This document shows positions 19,080 through 28,624 of a stretch of DNA of 64,000 nt, piece by piece. The stretch is from positions 3,365,501-3,429,500 of the forward strand of contig NZ_CP048000.1 in NCBI RefSeq assembly GCF_009931695.1, in the 5' to 3' direction. How positions within the stretch are numbered: position 1 is the stretch's first letter; every line of letters starts with the position of its first letter. The translations under genes and the position numbers were made by a program. This DNA is from Anaerocolumna sedimenticola. GTDB taxonomy: Bacteria > Bacillota > Clostridia > Lachnospirales > Lachnospiraceae. The notes below the pieces were generated by a model that saw nothing but the letters and a program-made list of their open reading frames with translations, was not told the origin of the DNA and did no database searches.

Positions 19080-19151
19080 TACATATTTTAAAAAAAAATG
19101 AAGAAAATATAAGAGAATAACTTTAAACATAGAAAGGTATGATCTTAGAGC

Positions 19152-20081
19152 ATGGACAAAAAAGAAGAAAACGGCAAGATAGCAGGAGTTCCGAGGACGG
19201 ACCTTGCATTAGAGGTAAGAGAAACCTTTGAGGAAGACAATGTAGAAATACAAGGTGTGGTTTTAAAAGAGGATTATGATAAGAAAAAAGATATCCGTGT
19301 GACTACAGTAACCATTAAGGATCAAAAAGGTGCCGATGCCATGGGTAAACCGATTGGTACTTACATTACCATAGAAGCTCCTAAGCTGGGAGAGGAAGAT
19401 GAAAGTTTCCATGAGCCTATAACAAAAGAAATTGCAAAATATATTAAGCAATTGGCCGGTGAGACATCGAAAAGAGAAATTCTCATAGCAGGTCTTGGCA
19501 ATCGGGATGTTACACCGGATGCCTTGGGACCACAGGTAGTAGATAATTTATTTGTTACGAGGCATCTGGCAAAAGAGTTTGGCAACAGTTTCTTAGAAGA
19601 GAATAATATGGGTAATGTCAGTGCCATTTCCCCGGGGGTAATGGCTCAGACCGGAATGGAAACCAGTGAAGTATTAAGAGGCATTATTCGGGAAACCAAG
19701 CCGAAATTAGTAATTGTAATAGATGCATTAGCAGCCAGAAGCATACACAGACTGAATAAAACGGTGCAGATTACGGATACCGGTATCAGTCCCGGATCCG
19801 GTGTAGGAAATAACAGGAAAGCATTAAATAAAGATAGTCTTGGAGTAGATGTGATCGCTTTGGGAGTTCCAACCGTAGTTGACGCTTTCACCATCGTAAG
19901 TGACACTATGGAACAATTTATGTCAAAACAGGGTTTCGGTGAGAAAGAAATCCATCAATTTATGAATGAACTTAATGAAGAAACTATGGGTAATATGTTT
20001 GTTACCCCAAAAAATATTGATGAAACTATAAAGCGCATTAGTTATACCGTCTCTGAAGCTTTAAATAAATGTTTTGCATAA
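19152..20081 (+). CDS. gpr: Germination protease GPR
   Basis: 309 residues. The N-terminal segment GVPRTDLALEVRE resembles the SASP cleavage site and is the expected propeptide region that GPR removes from itself. AGLGNRDVTPDALGPQVV and the Asp residues of the catalytic core are present. GPR degrades small acid-soluble spore proteins at germination. The gene marks the organism as a spore former and is followed by spoIIP as usual. No close RBS is visible other than AAAGG at 19133-19137, which is distant. Confidence 0.96.
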   Translation: MDKKEENGKIAGVPRTDLALEVRETFEEDNVEIQGVVLKEDYDKKKDIRVTTVTIKDQKGADAMGKPIGTYITIEAPKLGEEDESFHEPITKEIAKYIKQLAGETSKREILIAGLGNRDVTPDALGPQVVDNLFVTRHLAKEFGNSFLEENNMGNVSAISPGVMAQTGMETSEVLRGIIRETKPKLVIVIDALAARSIHRLNKTVQITDTGISPGSGVGNNRKALNKDSLGVDVIALGVPTVVDAFTIVSDTMEQFMSKQGFGEKEIHQFMNELNEETMGNMFVTPKNIDETIKRISYTVSEALNKCFA

Positions 20082-20297
20082 GGCGTTTTTCTCCAAAACC
20101 AAAAGCAATCATAATTTAGTTGAATATAAATTATTTTATCATAACTTTAGGTTTTGGGGAATTGGTATAGCCTGTCTAAAAAAAATTATAAAATAGTACC
20201 TGAAACGTTATCAGATTGAAAAATGAAGCATATGATAGATTAAGTAGAAGGTCTATTAAGTGTTATTTATGGTTAAAACTTCAGATGGGAGAGATTT

Positions 20298-21695
20298 ATG
20301 AGAAGGTATAAATACAGGATTGCAAGACTGTTTCATATAGCGCTTTGGAGTATAATATTAATCCTTAGCTTAAACGTATTGATTAAATGTATTCGCATAC
20401 TGGGACCGGGTACAGGCGGTAATTCAGGAGAATCTTTCGAGACACATATGGTTACGGCAGCCTGTAATTATATGATGCAATCCGGTATTCCCATATTAGG
20501 TTATATATCCGGCAGTGAGGAAAACGAAAATAGAAATTTTATACTTAATACAATGATAGGAAACTTTCCTATTAATCGTTACATAGCCCAGGCAAGTGAT
20601 GGATCTGAAAATAATTTAATAGAAGATCAAAATAATGCGCTTTTATTTGCAGGAGGTAATAATACTTTATTTAATAATGACTTGTATGTCAGCAAAATTT
20701 TAGAGGGAATTGATAGTTATAATCAATTAAATGTACATAATCAGACAGACGATAATACCAATAACAATGATAGAAATTCACAGGAAGGCGATTCTGCCGT
20801 GGCAGTGAATGGAATAAACGGTATCATGCCTATTGATATAATAAACGGAGAAGTTTATTTGGAAAGTGAAGAAACTAATATTTCAAGTGAGGATGCAAAA
20901 GAAACTTTGGGAATGATTAACGGTCAGAGTTTTACCCTGAACCAGTTATTAAACCGTCAGTTCTTATATAATAATTTTTACATAGTTGATTCTGCAACAG
21001 TAGTAAGCGATAAATTATTTGATGCTGAAAAATTAATGGGTGAGGATATGACTATGAAAACAACGAAAGACAAGCCGCAGATCTTAATTTATCATACTCA
21101 TTCCCAAGAGACTTACAGTGACAGCAGACGGGGAAAAGAAGAAGATACGGTAGTGGGAGTAGGAACTTATTTGACAAAATTACTGGAGGATAACTATGGA
21201 TATAATGTTATCCATGATAAAACGAAATATGATATAATGGGAGGAGAGCTGGATAGAAATTTAGCTTATAATTACGCCTGTGATGGTGTTGAGAAAATAT
21301 TAGACAAAAATCCCAGTATCGAAGTAATAATAGACTTACATAGGGACGGTGCAGATAGTAAACGTGTGACTAAAATAGACGGGAAAGACACTGCACAAAT
21401 TATGTTATTTAATGGTTTAAGCAGGAATTCAAAAGGTGCGATTACTCATTTGAAAAACCCGTATATCCAGGATAATCTGGCTTTTAGCCTTCAGCTGCAG
21501 CTAAAGGGCAGGGAAGTATATCCCGGTTTAATGTATAAAAACTACTTGCAACAGTACAGATATAATATGCATCTCAGGAAAAAATCCCTGTTAATAGAAC
21601 TAGGAACTGATAAAAATACAGTTGAAGAAGCGATGAATGCAATGGATTATTTATCTGAAATCCTTAATGAAGTTCTCTCGGGAGAGAATAAATAG
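20298..21695 (+). CDS. spoIIP: Stage II sporulation protein P
   Basis: 465 residues. An N-terminal membrane helix (about 12-32) is followed by a variable Asn-rich linker. The catalytic domain has ILIYHTHSQETYSD (zinc-ligand His and Glu) and IIDLHRDGAD. SpoIIP is the amidase and endopeptidase partner of SpoIID and SpoIIM that thins septal peptidoglycan during engulfment. RBS GGGAGAG. It follows gpr, probably under a mother-cell sigma-E promoter that I could not identify. Confidence 0.95.
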   Translation: MRRYKYRIARLFHIALWSIILILSLNVLIKCIRILGPGTGGNSGESFETHMVTAACNYMMQSGIPILGYISGSEENENRNFILNTMIGNFPINRYIAQASDGSENNLIEDQNNALLFAGGNNTLFNNDLYVSKILEGIDSYNQLNVHNQTDDNTNNNDRNSQEGDSAVAVNGINGIMPIDIINGEVYLESEETNISSEDAKETLGMINGQSFTLNQLLNRQFLYNNFYIVDSATVVSDKLFDAEKLMGEDMTMKTTKDKPQILIYHTHSQETYSDSRRGKEEDTVVGVGTYLTKLLEDNYGYNVIHDKTKYDIMGGELDRNLAYNYACDGVEKILDKNPSIEVIIDLHRDGADSKRVTKIDGKDTAQIMLFNGLSRNSKGAITHLKNPYIQDNLAFSLQLQLKGREVYPGLMYKNYLQQYRYNMHLRKKSLLIELGTDKNTVEEAMNAMDYLSEILNEVLSGENK

Positions 21696-21796
21696 TGATA
21701 GAAATCGATAGCTGTTTATAAAATATAGAGTAAGTAACTAGTAACGTTTTTCCTGATATTTCCTGGTATTTATCTATATAGAAACCAGTTATTACA

Positions 21797-21825
21797 TTGA
21801 CTTTTCGGTGGATTTGTAATATAAT
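21797..21825 (+). promoter_or_regulatory. Promoter of the Ig-like surface protein gene
   Basis: TTGACT (21797-21802) and TATAAT (21820-21825) are 17 bases apart. This gives a leader of about 137 bases before the ATG at 21969. Confidence 0.75.
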
Positions 21826-21831
21826 ACCAGT

Positions 21832-21968
21832 GATTACAAAAGATGGCTCAATCCGACATATTACGACTTTATTAACAATAAACCGTTAAAGGGTAAGAGT
21901 AAGTCCGGGCCTAAAAATAATAGGGAAACCTAAGGAATCTGGTTCCAAAGGTTAACAGGAGGAATTGC
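21832..21968 (+). promoter_or_regulatory. Long, possibly structured 5' leader of unknown class
   Basis: About 137 untranslated bases follow the promoter. CCTA-N7-TAGG (in the 21910-21932 region) and a nested hairpin AACCT...GGAA-TCTGG-TTCC...AGGTT just before AGGAGG could form. The sequence does not match the riboswitch cores I know (c-di-GMP-I and II, ydaO, cobalamin, SAM, glycine). It may be a regulatory leader or simply an untranslated region. Confidence 0.4.
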
Positions 21969-23126
21969 ATGAACAAATTTTTCAAGAAAATCGCCATACT
22001 TCTTTGTGTAATGTTTATTGCACCTGCGGTATTAAATTGCTTACCGTCGGTTCAGACTGTTACAAAAGCAGAGGCGGCAGCAAAAGCAAAAGCAGAATTA
22101 ACCAATAAGAATGTGGGCATTTGTAGTACCCCGGAGTATTTATACATTGTAAACGCTAAAAGCGGTGCTAAATACACCTATACATCCAATAATACAAAGG
22201 TAGCAACGGTAAGCAAAGACGGTAAAATCTCAGGTGTCAGCAAAGGTACTGCAATAATTACGGTATATGAAACCTATAAAGGTAAAAAAACTAAATTAAG
22301 TACCCAATCCGTATCCGTAGTAAATTCCAAACTTGCCAGAAACAGTATGGAAGTAATTGCACATACCGGATACCTTGCACCAATACAATATATGAATTTT
22401 AAAGCAAAATATACATATACATCTTCGGATCCATCCATAGTAACAACGGATAAAAATGGTTTTATCGTTGGTTTAAAAGGCGGATCGGCAACTTTAACGG
22501 TAACGGAAACTTATAAGAATGTAAAAAGAGCTTTAGGTGATATTGCAGTAAGTGTAACAGAATCCTCTATAAGTGATGAAAGTAAGAATATTACCATTGG
22601 TATTAACTCAATCAATAGTGTCTACGATGTCATTTACATTACCAACAGTTCCTGGGATGTAGTTTACTCCTATGAATCAGCAGACCGCAATATCGTTTCT
22701 GTCGACTCAAGAGATGACGGCTGGGGTTATACTGAAACGGTTTTAAAAGGAGTTAATCTTGGTACTACTACCGTTACTGTTTACGAAACATATGCGGGCG
22801 TAAAGAGAGCCGTAGGAACTGTAGAAGTAACAGTAAAAGAGATTCCGATTACCTCCATGAAATTAGAAGATTATTATTTAGAAGCGGATGGTTCCCTATC
22901 CTTAACTTATTACCTTGGTAATAAAGGCGATTTTTCTTTAAGTGAATATCTTGTTAAGGAACCTTTTAATGCTACTACGCCAGTAATTTTTACCTCCAGT
23001 GATGAGTCTATTGTAAAAGTGGATCAGGACGGATATGTAGAACCGGTAAAAGTAGGAAATGCAGTAATTACAGCATCCTGCGGCAGTTTTTCTGCTAAAT
23101 TCAATATTACGGTTTCTTCTTACTAA
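21969..23126 (+). CDS. Secreted protein with four bacterial Ig-like (BIG2) repeats
   Basis: 385 residues. The signal peptide MNKFFKKIAILLCVMFIAPA is followed by a probable cleavage after AEA near residue 37. Four tandem beta-sandwich repeats of about 80-95 residues each carry YTSNNTKVATVSKDGKISGV-like cores and VTVYETYxG strands. There is no LPXTG anchor or catalytic domain. It is probably an extracellular adhesive or wall-associated protein. RBS AGGAGG. It sits between spoIIP and lepA, an insertion relative to the usual Firmicute gene order. Confidence 0.88.
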   Translation: MNKFFKKIAILLCVMFIAPAVLNCLPSVQTVTKAEAAAKAKAELTNKNVGICSTPEYLYIVNAKSGAKYTYTSNNTKVATVSKDGKISGVSKGTAIITVYETYKGKKTKLSTQSVSVVNSKLARNSMEVIAHTGYLAPIQYMNFKAKYTYTSSDPSIVTTDKNGFIVGLKGGSATLTVTETYKNVKRALGDIAVSVTESSISDESKNITIGINSINSVYDVIYITNSSWDVVYSYESADRNIVSVDSRDDGWGYTETVLKGVNLGTTTVTVYETYAGVKRAVGTVEVTVKEIPITSMKLEDYYLEADGSLSLTYYLGNKGDFSLSEYLVKEPFNATTPVIFTSSDESIVKVDQDGYVEPVKVGNAVITASCGSFSAKFNITVSSY

Positions 23127-23175
23127 TTTTCTGAATTGGTAATAGCATATTAATTTCAAAGTGAAAGAATACTAA

Positions 23176-23204
23176 TTGAATTACAACTTTTTCTATACTA
23201 TAAT
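23176..23204 (+). promoter_or_regulatory. Promoter candidate of the O-antigen-ligase-like gene
   Basis: TTGAAT (23176-23181) and TATAAT (23199-23204) are 17 bases apart. The predicted start of transcription falls at the left arm of the terminator hairpin 23206-23275, so that hairpin would be inactive in this transcript. Confidence 0.6.
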
Positions 23205-23205
23205 T

Positions 23206-23275
23206 GAGCATGAAGAATAACTCATAAAAGAGTATGAACTCTTTTAGGCATTATCTTTTCATGCTCTGTTTTTCT
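23206..23275 (+). terminator. Terminator after the Ig-like gene
   Basis: GAGCATGAA pairs with TTCATGCTC, enclosing a second hairpin AAAGAGT-ATGA-ACTCTTT, and runs into TGTTTTT. Confidence 0.7.
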
Positions 23276-23338
23276 TCTATATAAAATTAGTTAGGTAATA
23301 GTTTACCGATGATTTGAAACTACCGGGGGATTAAGTAT

Positions 23339-25129
23339 ATGCGGCCAAAGAAAAAAAGGAAAGAATTTAATGATTTGTTAATTCCCATTATATTCCTATT
23401 ATCCATCCATCCTTTTATTACACGTTTAATTGTATATGAAAGCGGATTAGCTAAGTACAAGTGGTTTCCGGATAATGATATTGTCTCCGATTTTTTTTCC
23501 TACTATAAAAGTTATGGTTTAATTTTAGTTGCAGTTTTTGCTGCTATAATATTATTAATTTATCTATTGTTATACCGTTCCCGGATGAAAAATATGAAAT
23601 TGTTCATACCATTGGGGATATATTCATTGATTATAATATTATCTGCTGCATTTTCTGTAGACGTACATACTTCATTAGTTGGCGGGATGGCTCATTTCGA
23701 ATCGGTTTTTGTACTCCTGGGATATGGGGTATCAGCTCTCTATACATATCAAATCATGAAATCGGAAGAGGACTTTAAAAGTGTACTAAAATCTATGATC
23801 ATCTCAAGTATTGTTATGATTATTCTGGGATTTTTACAAATGTTAGGAAAAGATATTATAGAATTTACCTGGTTTCAGAAATTGATTATACCAAGGGATT
23901 ATTGGGAAGAATACCTTGGTAATATTAAAAATCTTTTAAGCACGAATGCAGTATCGCTGACCTTATTCAACCCTAATTACGCAAGTGTATATGTGGCGAT
24001 GTTAATACCTGTTTTTATGGTTAGAATGTTGTCGGTGGATAATAAAAAGAAAAAAGTTTCTTATATTATTCTTCTATGTGCCATGTTAACGGTTCAGTTT
24101 AAAACATATTCAAGAACCGGTTTTTTATCCATATTTATCACTATACTGTTTATGGGATATTTTTACCGTGACCGCTTAAAACAATGGAAAAAACAGTGTA
24201 CCGCAGGTCTCATTCTCTGCTTTGTTTTATTTATTGCAGTGGATTCCCTGAGCGGTTTCCGTTTCATAACCAAACTGAATGATACCTTTAAAAATGTAAA
24301 CAAAACAGAAGGCAATTCATTGGAAGAAATACTGACCAATAAAGAACAGGTGTCTATCAGTTATAAAGGAGTAAAATTGCAGGTAGCAATTGATTCCTCT
24401 CAAGGTTCTCTTGCATTTACCGATGTTTCAGGAGAAGATAAAACAGGGCTTTATAATAAGAATACTAATACATTAGAGTTAGAGCCGTTTCAGGACATAA
24501 AGTTTATGATAAAAAATGATAACGGGAAGGAGCTTTTGATTGCCCGAATCAACGGAACGGATTGGAATTTCTATAACGATAAAGAACAGGGATATATTTA
24601 TCTTAATGATTTCGGTAAAACGGAGAAACTTGAGAAAATAGATACATTGGGATTTAAAAATCAGGAACATATAGCGTCCGGAAGAGGATATATCTGGTCA
24701 AGATCCATTCCTCTTTTGAAAAAGAATCCACTAACTGGTACAGGCCCGGATACCTTTCTGCTGGTATTTCCCCAATGGGACCATGTGGGAAAAGCGAACA
24801 ACTGCAAAACACCTTATACTTTAATTGAAAAGCCCCACAACATGTACCTGATGATTGGAATTCAGACGGGAGTAATATCATTACTATTGTTCCTATTGTT
24901 TTACATTCTATATTTTATTCAGTCTTTCCGAATTTATCGTAAGATAACTGGAAACGGTTATATAAAGCAGTTAGGCCTGGGCTGTTTTCTGGCAACCATA
25001 AGTTATATGGTAAGCGGTTTATTTAATGATTCCTCCTTACAGACCTCACCGACTTTCTGGATATTAATCGGTATGGGATTAGCGGCGAACTATCAGCTTA
25101 GGCAGGGATCTAAAATTGGTACTAAATAA
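23339..25129 (+). CDS. O-antigen ligase/polymerase-like membrane protein (Wzy_C)
   Basis: 596 residues with about 12 predicted membrane helices. RGYIWSRSIPLLKKNPLTGTGPD and EKPHNMYLMIGIQTG belong to the Wzy_C signature region in the large extracytoplasmic loop. Between residues about 300 and 440 lies an extra, soluble, beta-rich stretch (KEQVSISYKGVKLQVAIDSS onward). Family members join or polymerise glycan chains on undecaprenyl carriers at the outer face of the membrane. No glycan gene cluster surrounds it here. GGGGG precedes the ATG. Confidence 0.85.
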   Translation: MRPKKKRKEFNDLLIPIIFLLSIHPFITRLIVYESGLAKYKWFPDNDIVSDFFSYYKSYGLILVAVFAAIILLIYLLLYRSRMKNMKLFIPLGIYSLIIILSAAFSVDVHTSLVGGMAHFESVFVLLGYGVSALYTYQIMKSEEDFKSVLKSMIISSIVMIILGFLQMLGKDIIEFTWFQKLIIPRDYWEEYLGNIKNLLSTNAVSLTLFNPNYASVYVAMLIPVFMVRMLSVDNKKKKVSYIILLCAMLTVQFKTYSRTGFLSIFITILFMGYFYRDRLKQWKKQCTAGLILCFVLFIAVDSLSGFRFITKLNDTFKNVNKTEGNSLEEILTNKEQVSISYKGVKLQVAIDSSQGSLAFTDVSGEDKTGLYNKNTNTLELEPFQDIKFMIKNDNGKELLIARINGTDWNFYNDKEQGYIYLNDFGKTEKLEKIDTLGFKNQEHIASGRGYIWSRSIPLLKKNPLTGTGPDTFLLVFPQWDHVGKANNCKTPYTLIEKPHNMYLMIGIQTGVISLLLFLLFYILYFIQSFRIYRKITGNGYIKQLGLGCFLATISYMVSGLFNDSSLQTSPTFWILIGMGLAANYQLRQGSKIGTK

Positions 25130-25201
25130 AAATGAGTCTTAATGAAATATGAAAGGCCATACGCTATTACTTCGCAGACATCAAGAAACAAACGCTTTTT
25201 C

Positions 25202-25230
25202 TTGTAAGTAAGTAAGGTCTATGCTATAAT
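25202..25230 (+). promoter_or_regulatory. Promoter of lepA
   Basis: TTGTAA (25202-25207) and TATAAT (25225-25230) are 17 bases apart, about 80 bases before the lepA start. Confidence 0.75.
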
Positions 25231-25318
25231 ACAACAGAAAAGTACTAGTGTACCGGCATGTTGATGTCTGTATCAATTGCTTGTCGGCATACTAGGCGTT
25301 GCAGGAGGAATTATAAAA

Positions 25319-27124
25319 ATGATAAACCAAAGCAAAATACGTAATTTTTGCATAATTGCCCATATAGATCATGGAAAATCAACTTTAGCCGACCGGATTA
25401 TTGAGAAGACCGGATTATTAACCAACAGGGAAATGCAGGCCCAGGTACTGGATAATATGGAACTGGAACGTGAGAGAGGCATTACCATAAAAGCACAGAC
25501 AGTACGTACGGTTTATAAAGCGAAAGACGGCGAAGAATATATTTTTAATCTTATCGATACCCCAGGCCATGTTGACTTTAATTATGAAGTATCCCGAAGC
25601 CTTGCGGCTTGTGAAGGAGCTATATTGGTTGTTGATGCGGCACAGGGTATTGAAGCCCAGACCCTTGCCAACGTTTATCTTGCATTGGATCATAACCTGG
25701 ATATTATGCCGGTTATTAACAAAATAGACTTACCCAGTGCCGACCCATCCCGTGTTAAAGCCGAAATTGAAGATGTTATCGGATTGGAAGCGGAAGATGC
25801 ACCTTTAATTTCCGCTAAAGTCGGTATAAATATAGAAGAAGTATTAGAGCAGATTGTAACAAAGATTTCTCCGCCGAAAGGTGATGTGAATGCACCGCTT
25901 CAGGCATTAATTTTTGATTCCAAATATGACTCCTATAAAGGTGTAATTATATTCTGCCGTATCATGGAAGGCAGGGTGACCAAAGGAACGGAAATCAAGA
26001 TGATGGCCACCGGAGCAGTAGCAGAAGTAGTTGAAATCGGTACTTTTGGAGCAGGGCAATTTATACCTTGTGAGGAGTTAACTGCCGGTATGGTTGGTTA
26101 TCTCACAGCCAGCCTTAAAAATGTTAGGGATACCCGTGTAGGTGATACGGTGACGGATGCGAATAACCCCTGTAAGCAGGCTTTACCCGGTTATAAAAAG
26201 GTTAATTCCATGGTATATTGCGGTATGTACCCGGCAGACGGCGCAAAATATCCGGATTTAAGAGATGCATTGGAGAAACTACAGTTAAATGATGCTGCCC
26301 TCCAATTTGAACCGGAGACATCCATTGCCTTAGGATTCGGTTTCCGCTGCGGTTTCTTAGGATTACTGCATCTGGAAATCATACAGGAAAGATTAGAGAG
26401 AGAATACAACTTAGATATTGTAACTACCGCTCCGGGTGTTGTTTATAAAGTTCATAAAACCGACGGACAGGTAATTGATATTACTAATCCGTCCAATTTA
26501 CCGGATCCCTCGGAAATTCAATATATGGAAGAACCTATGGTAAGTGCGGAGATTATGGTTACTACGGAATTTGTCGGTGCCATAATGAATCTGTGCCAGG
26601 AACGCCGCGGTATTTATCTGGGAATGGAATATATGGAGGCTACCAGAGCGTTATTAAAATATGAGCTTCCTTTAAATGAAATCATCTATGATTTCTTTGA
26701 CGCTTTAAAATCCAGATCACGCGGGTATGCATCTTTCGACTATGAAATTAAGGGATATGTACAGTCCGAACTTGTAAAACTGGATATTCTGATTAATAAA
26801 GAAGAAGTGGATGCCCTATCCTTTATTGTACATGGAGAATCTGCTTATGAACGCGGCAGAAAGATGTGTGAGAAATTAAAGGAAGAAATACCGAGACAAC
26901 TTTTTGAAGTTCCTATTCAGGCGGCTATAGGAAGCAAGATAATAGCCAGAGAAACGGTTAAAGCTATGCGTAAAGACGTGCTTGCCAAATGTTACGGCGG
27001 TGATATCAGCCGTAAGAGAAAACTCCTTGAGAAACAAAAAGAAGGCAAGAAACGTATGCGTCAGGTAGGTAACGTTGAGATCCCTCAGAAAGCTTTCATG
27101 AGCGTATTAAAGCTGGATGATTAG
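25319..27124 (+). CDS. lepA: Elongation factor 4 (LepA), ribosomal back-translocase GTPase
   Basis: 601 residues, normal length. G1 [10 protein letters not shown]2 RGITIKAQ, G3 DTPGHVDF and G4 NKIDLP are intact, followed by EF-G-like domains and the LepA C-terminal domain ([23 protein letters not shown]). ATG 25319 follows AGGAGG. The stop TAG at 27122-27124 is made by the first three bases of the 150-bp palindromic element copy B. Confidence 0.98.
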   Translation: MINQSKIRNFCIIAHIDHGKSTLADRIIEKTGLLTNREMQAQVLDNMELERERGITIKAQTVRTVYKAKDGEEYIFNLIDTPGHVDFNYEVSRSLAACEGAILVVDAAQGIEAQTLANVYLALDHNLDIMPVINKIDLPSADPSRVKAEIEDVIGLEAEDAPLISAKVGINIEEVLEQIVTKISPPKGDVNAPLQALIFDSKYDSYKGVIIFCRIMEGRVTKGTEIKMMATGAVAEVVEIGTFGAGQFIPCEELTAGMVGYLTASLKNVRDTRVGDTVTDANNPCKQALPGYKKVNSMVYCGMYPADGAKYPDLRDALEKLQLNDAALQFEPETSIALGFGFRCGFLGLLHLEIIQERLEREYNLDIVTTAPGVVYKVHKTDGQVIDITNPSNLPDPSEIQYMEEPMVSAEIMVTTEFVGAIMNLCQERRGIYLGMEYMEATRALLKYELPLNEIIYDFFDALKSRSRGYASFDYEIKGYVQSELVKLDILINKEEVDALSFIVHGESAYERGRKMCEKLKEEIPRQLFEVPIQAAIGSKIIARETVKAMRKDVLAKCYGGDISRKRKLLEKQKEGKKRMRQVGNVEIPQKAFMSVLKLDD

Positions 27125-27282
27125 GCAATTGCGAAACACCATTATTGTATCTATAATACCATACAACAAATACAATTTCAGAGCTGAATCTTACCCAACG
27201 GGCAACTGAAGCTATGAAATTCGTATTGATTGCATGGTATATTCAGAAAATAGATAGCTTCGCAATTACCTGGCAGGATGAT
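27111..27282. mobile_element. 150-bp palindromic element (MITE-like), copy B, inverted relative to A and C
   Basis: The element spans 27122-27271, exactly 150 bp. Its ends read TAGGCAATTGCGAAAC and GCTTCGCAATTACCT. The central hairpin reads GAGCTGAATCTTACCC...GGGCAACTGAAGCT, the reverse complement of copies A and C, so the insertion is in the opposite orientation. The flanks AGCTGGATGAT (27111-27121) and GGCAGGATGAT (27272-27282) agree at 9 of 11 positions. It sits between lepA and hemW. Confidence 0.78.
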
Positions 27283-27299
27283 AAATATGAGGAGAGACT

Positions 27300-28460
27300 A
27301 TGATTAATGGACAGAAAAAGGATTTAGGTTTATATATTCATATTCCCTTTTGTGTCAGGAAGTGTGACTATTGTGATTTCCTTTCTGCTCCGGCAGATGA
27401 GGAAACCAAAAATAAATATGTAAAAGCTTTGATCGCAGAGATCAAAAGTTATAAACAGGTTAGTGCGGAGTACCTTGTAAAGACGATATTTATCGGAGGA
27501 GGTACTCCCTCTTCTTTGGAGGGAAAATTAATCCAAGCTATTATGGATACTATCCGGGAAGTCTTTAGGATTTCCAGTGGTGATATAGAAGAACAACCTG
27601 AAATTACCATAGAAGTAAACCCGGGAACTATAACAAGGGAGAAGCTGCTTTGTTATAAAAATGCGGGAATCAACCGCTTAAGTTTTGGACTTCAGTCGGC
27701 AGATAACAATGAATTGAAAATGTTAGGAAGAATTCATACTTATGAAACATTTAAAGAAAATTATAATCTTGCCAGAGAACTGGGATTTCGAAATATAAAT
27801 ATCGATTTAATGTCAGGTTTACCAGGACAGACCTTAGAAAATTGGTTATATACTTTACAGGAAACAGTAAAGTTAGATCCGGAGCATATCTCAGCCTATA
27901 GCCTGATTATTGAAGAAGGAACCCCCTTTTATTTACGTTACCGGGAAGAGGACCAGGACGAAGAACTTGACCGTAAGATTTATGCCGAAACCAAAGAATA
28001 TTTAGAGAAAACAGGTTATTATCGGTATGAAATATCCAATTATGCCAAACCCGGGTTTGAATCCAGACATAATTCCTCCTATTGGCTTCGGACGGATTAT
28101 TTGGGCCTTGGCCTTGGAGCTTCCTCCTTATTAAATAAGATAAGATTCCAAAACGAAGATAATCTATCTGTTTATCTTAAAAATTCCGCAGAGTATCATA
28201 ATATTAGAAGAAATGAGGAACCCCTTACCAAAAATCAGCAGATGGAGGAATTTATGTTTTTGGGTTTAAGAATGAGTAAGGGCATCAGTAAAAATAATTT
28301 TAAAAAAATATTTGGGGAAACCATAGAATCCATATATGGTGAGATAATAAATAAATCTTTATTTGAGGGATTAATTGAAGCAAAAGGAGATAAAATATAT
28401 CTGACTGATAAAGGTATTGATTTAAGCAATGTTGTTTTATCAAGATTTTTACTGGATTAA
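27300..28460 (+). CDS. hemW: Radical SAM heme chaperone HemW
   Basis: 386 residues. The 4Fe-4S ligands Cys18, Cys22 and Cys25 lie in IPFCVRKCDYCDF, followed by GGGTPSSL and a HemW C-terminal domain. The extra Cys just after the cluster that marks coproporphyrinogen oxidase HemN is absent (CDF in place of CGC), which favours HemW. It follows lepA as in most Firmicutes. RBS GAGGAG. Confidence 0.94.
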   Translation: MINGQKKDLGLYIHIPFCVRKCDYCDFLSAPADEETKNKYVKALIAEIKSYKQVSAEYLVKTIFIGGGTPSSLEGKLIQAIMDTIREVFRISSGDIEEQPEITIEVNPGTITREKLLCYKNAGINRLSFGLQSADNNELKMLGRIHTYETFKENYNLARELGFRNINIDLMSGLPGQTLENWLYTLQETVKLDPEHISAYSLIIEEGTPFYLRYREEDQDEELDRKIYAETKEYLEKTGYYRYEISNYAKPGFESRHNSSYWLRTDYLGLGLGASSLLNKIRFQNEDNLSVYLKNSAEYHNIRRNEEPLTKNQQMEEFMFLGLRMSKGISKNNFKKIFGETIESIYGEIINKSLFEGLIEAKGDKIYLTDKGIDLSNVVLSRFLLD

Positions 28461-28520
28461 ATGAGAAGAAATAGAACACATTGGGTTATGGAATAGGGAA
28501 AAATAAGAATTAAAAAATAA

Positions 28521-28559
28521 AAAATAGCACTTGACAAAGTAAATTGATAGTGCTATTTT
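28521..28559 (+). promoter_or_regulatory. hrcA operon promoter overlapped by a second palindrome
   Basis: TTGACA (28531-28536) and TATTTT (28554-28559) are 17 bases apart. The promoter lies inside a perfect inverted repeat AAAATAGCACT-N17-AGTGCTATTTT (28521-28559), whose arms share TAGCACT/AGTGCTA with CIRCE but with wider spacing. Confidence 0.75.
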
Positions 28560-28572
28560 ATGTATAAAGATA

Positions 28573-28599
28573 TTAGCACTCTATTCGAGTGAGTGCTAA
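28573..28599 (+). promoter_or_regulatory. CIRCE operator
   Basis: TTAGCACTC-N9-GAGTGCTAA matches the CIRCE consensus exactly. It lies 13 bases after the -10 box. HrcA binds it to repress the operon at normal temperature. Confidence 0.97.
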
Positions 28600-28624
28600 C
28601 AATCAATAAAGCAGGAGGGATTAG

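Noticed and set aside
21832..21968. c-di-GMP or c-di-AMP riboswitch
   Set aside because: The conserved core sequences of these classes are not present; only ATCCGACA resembles part of the ydaO motif, in the wrong context.
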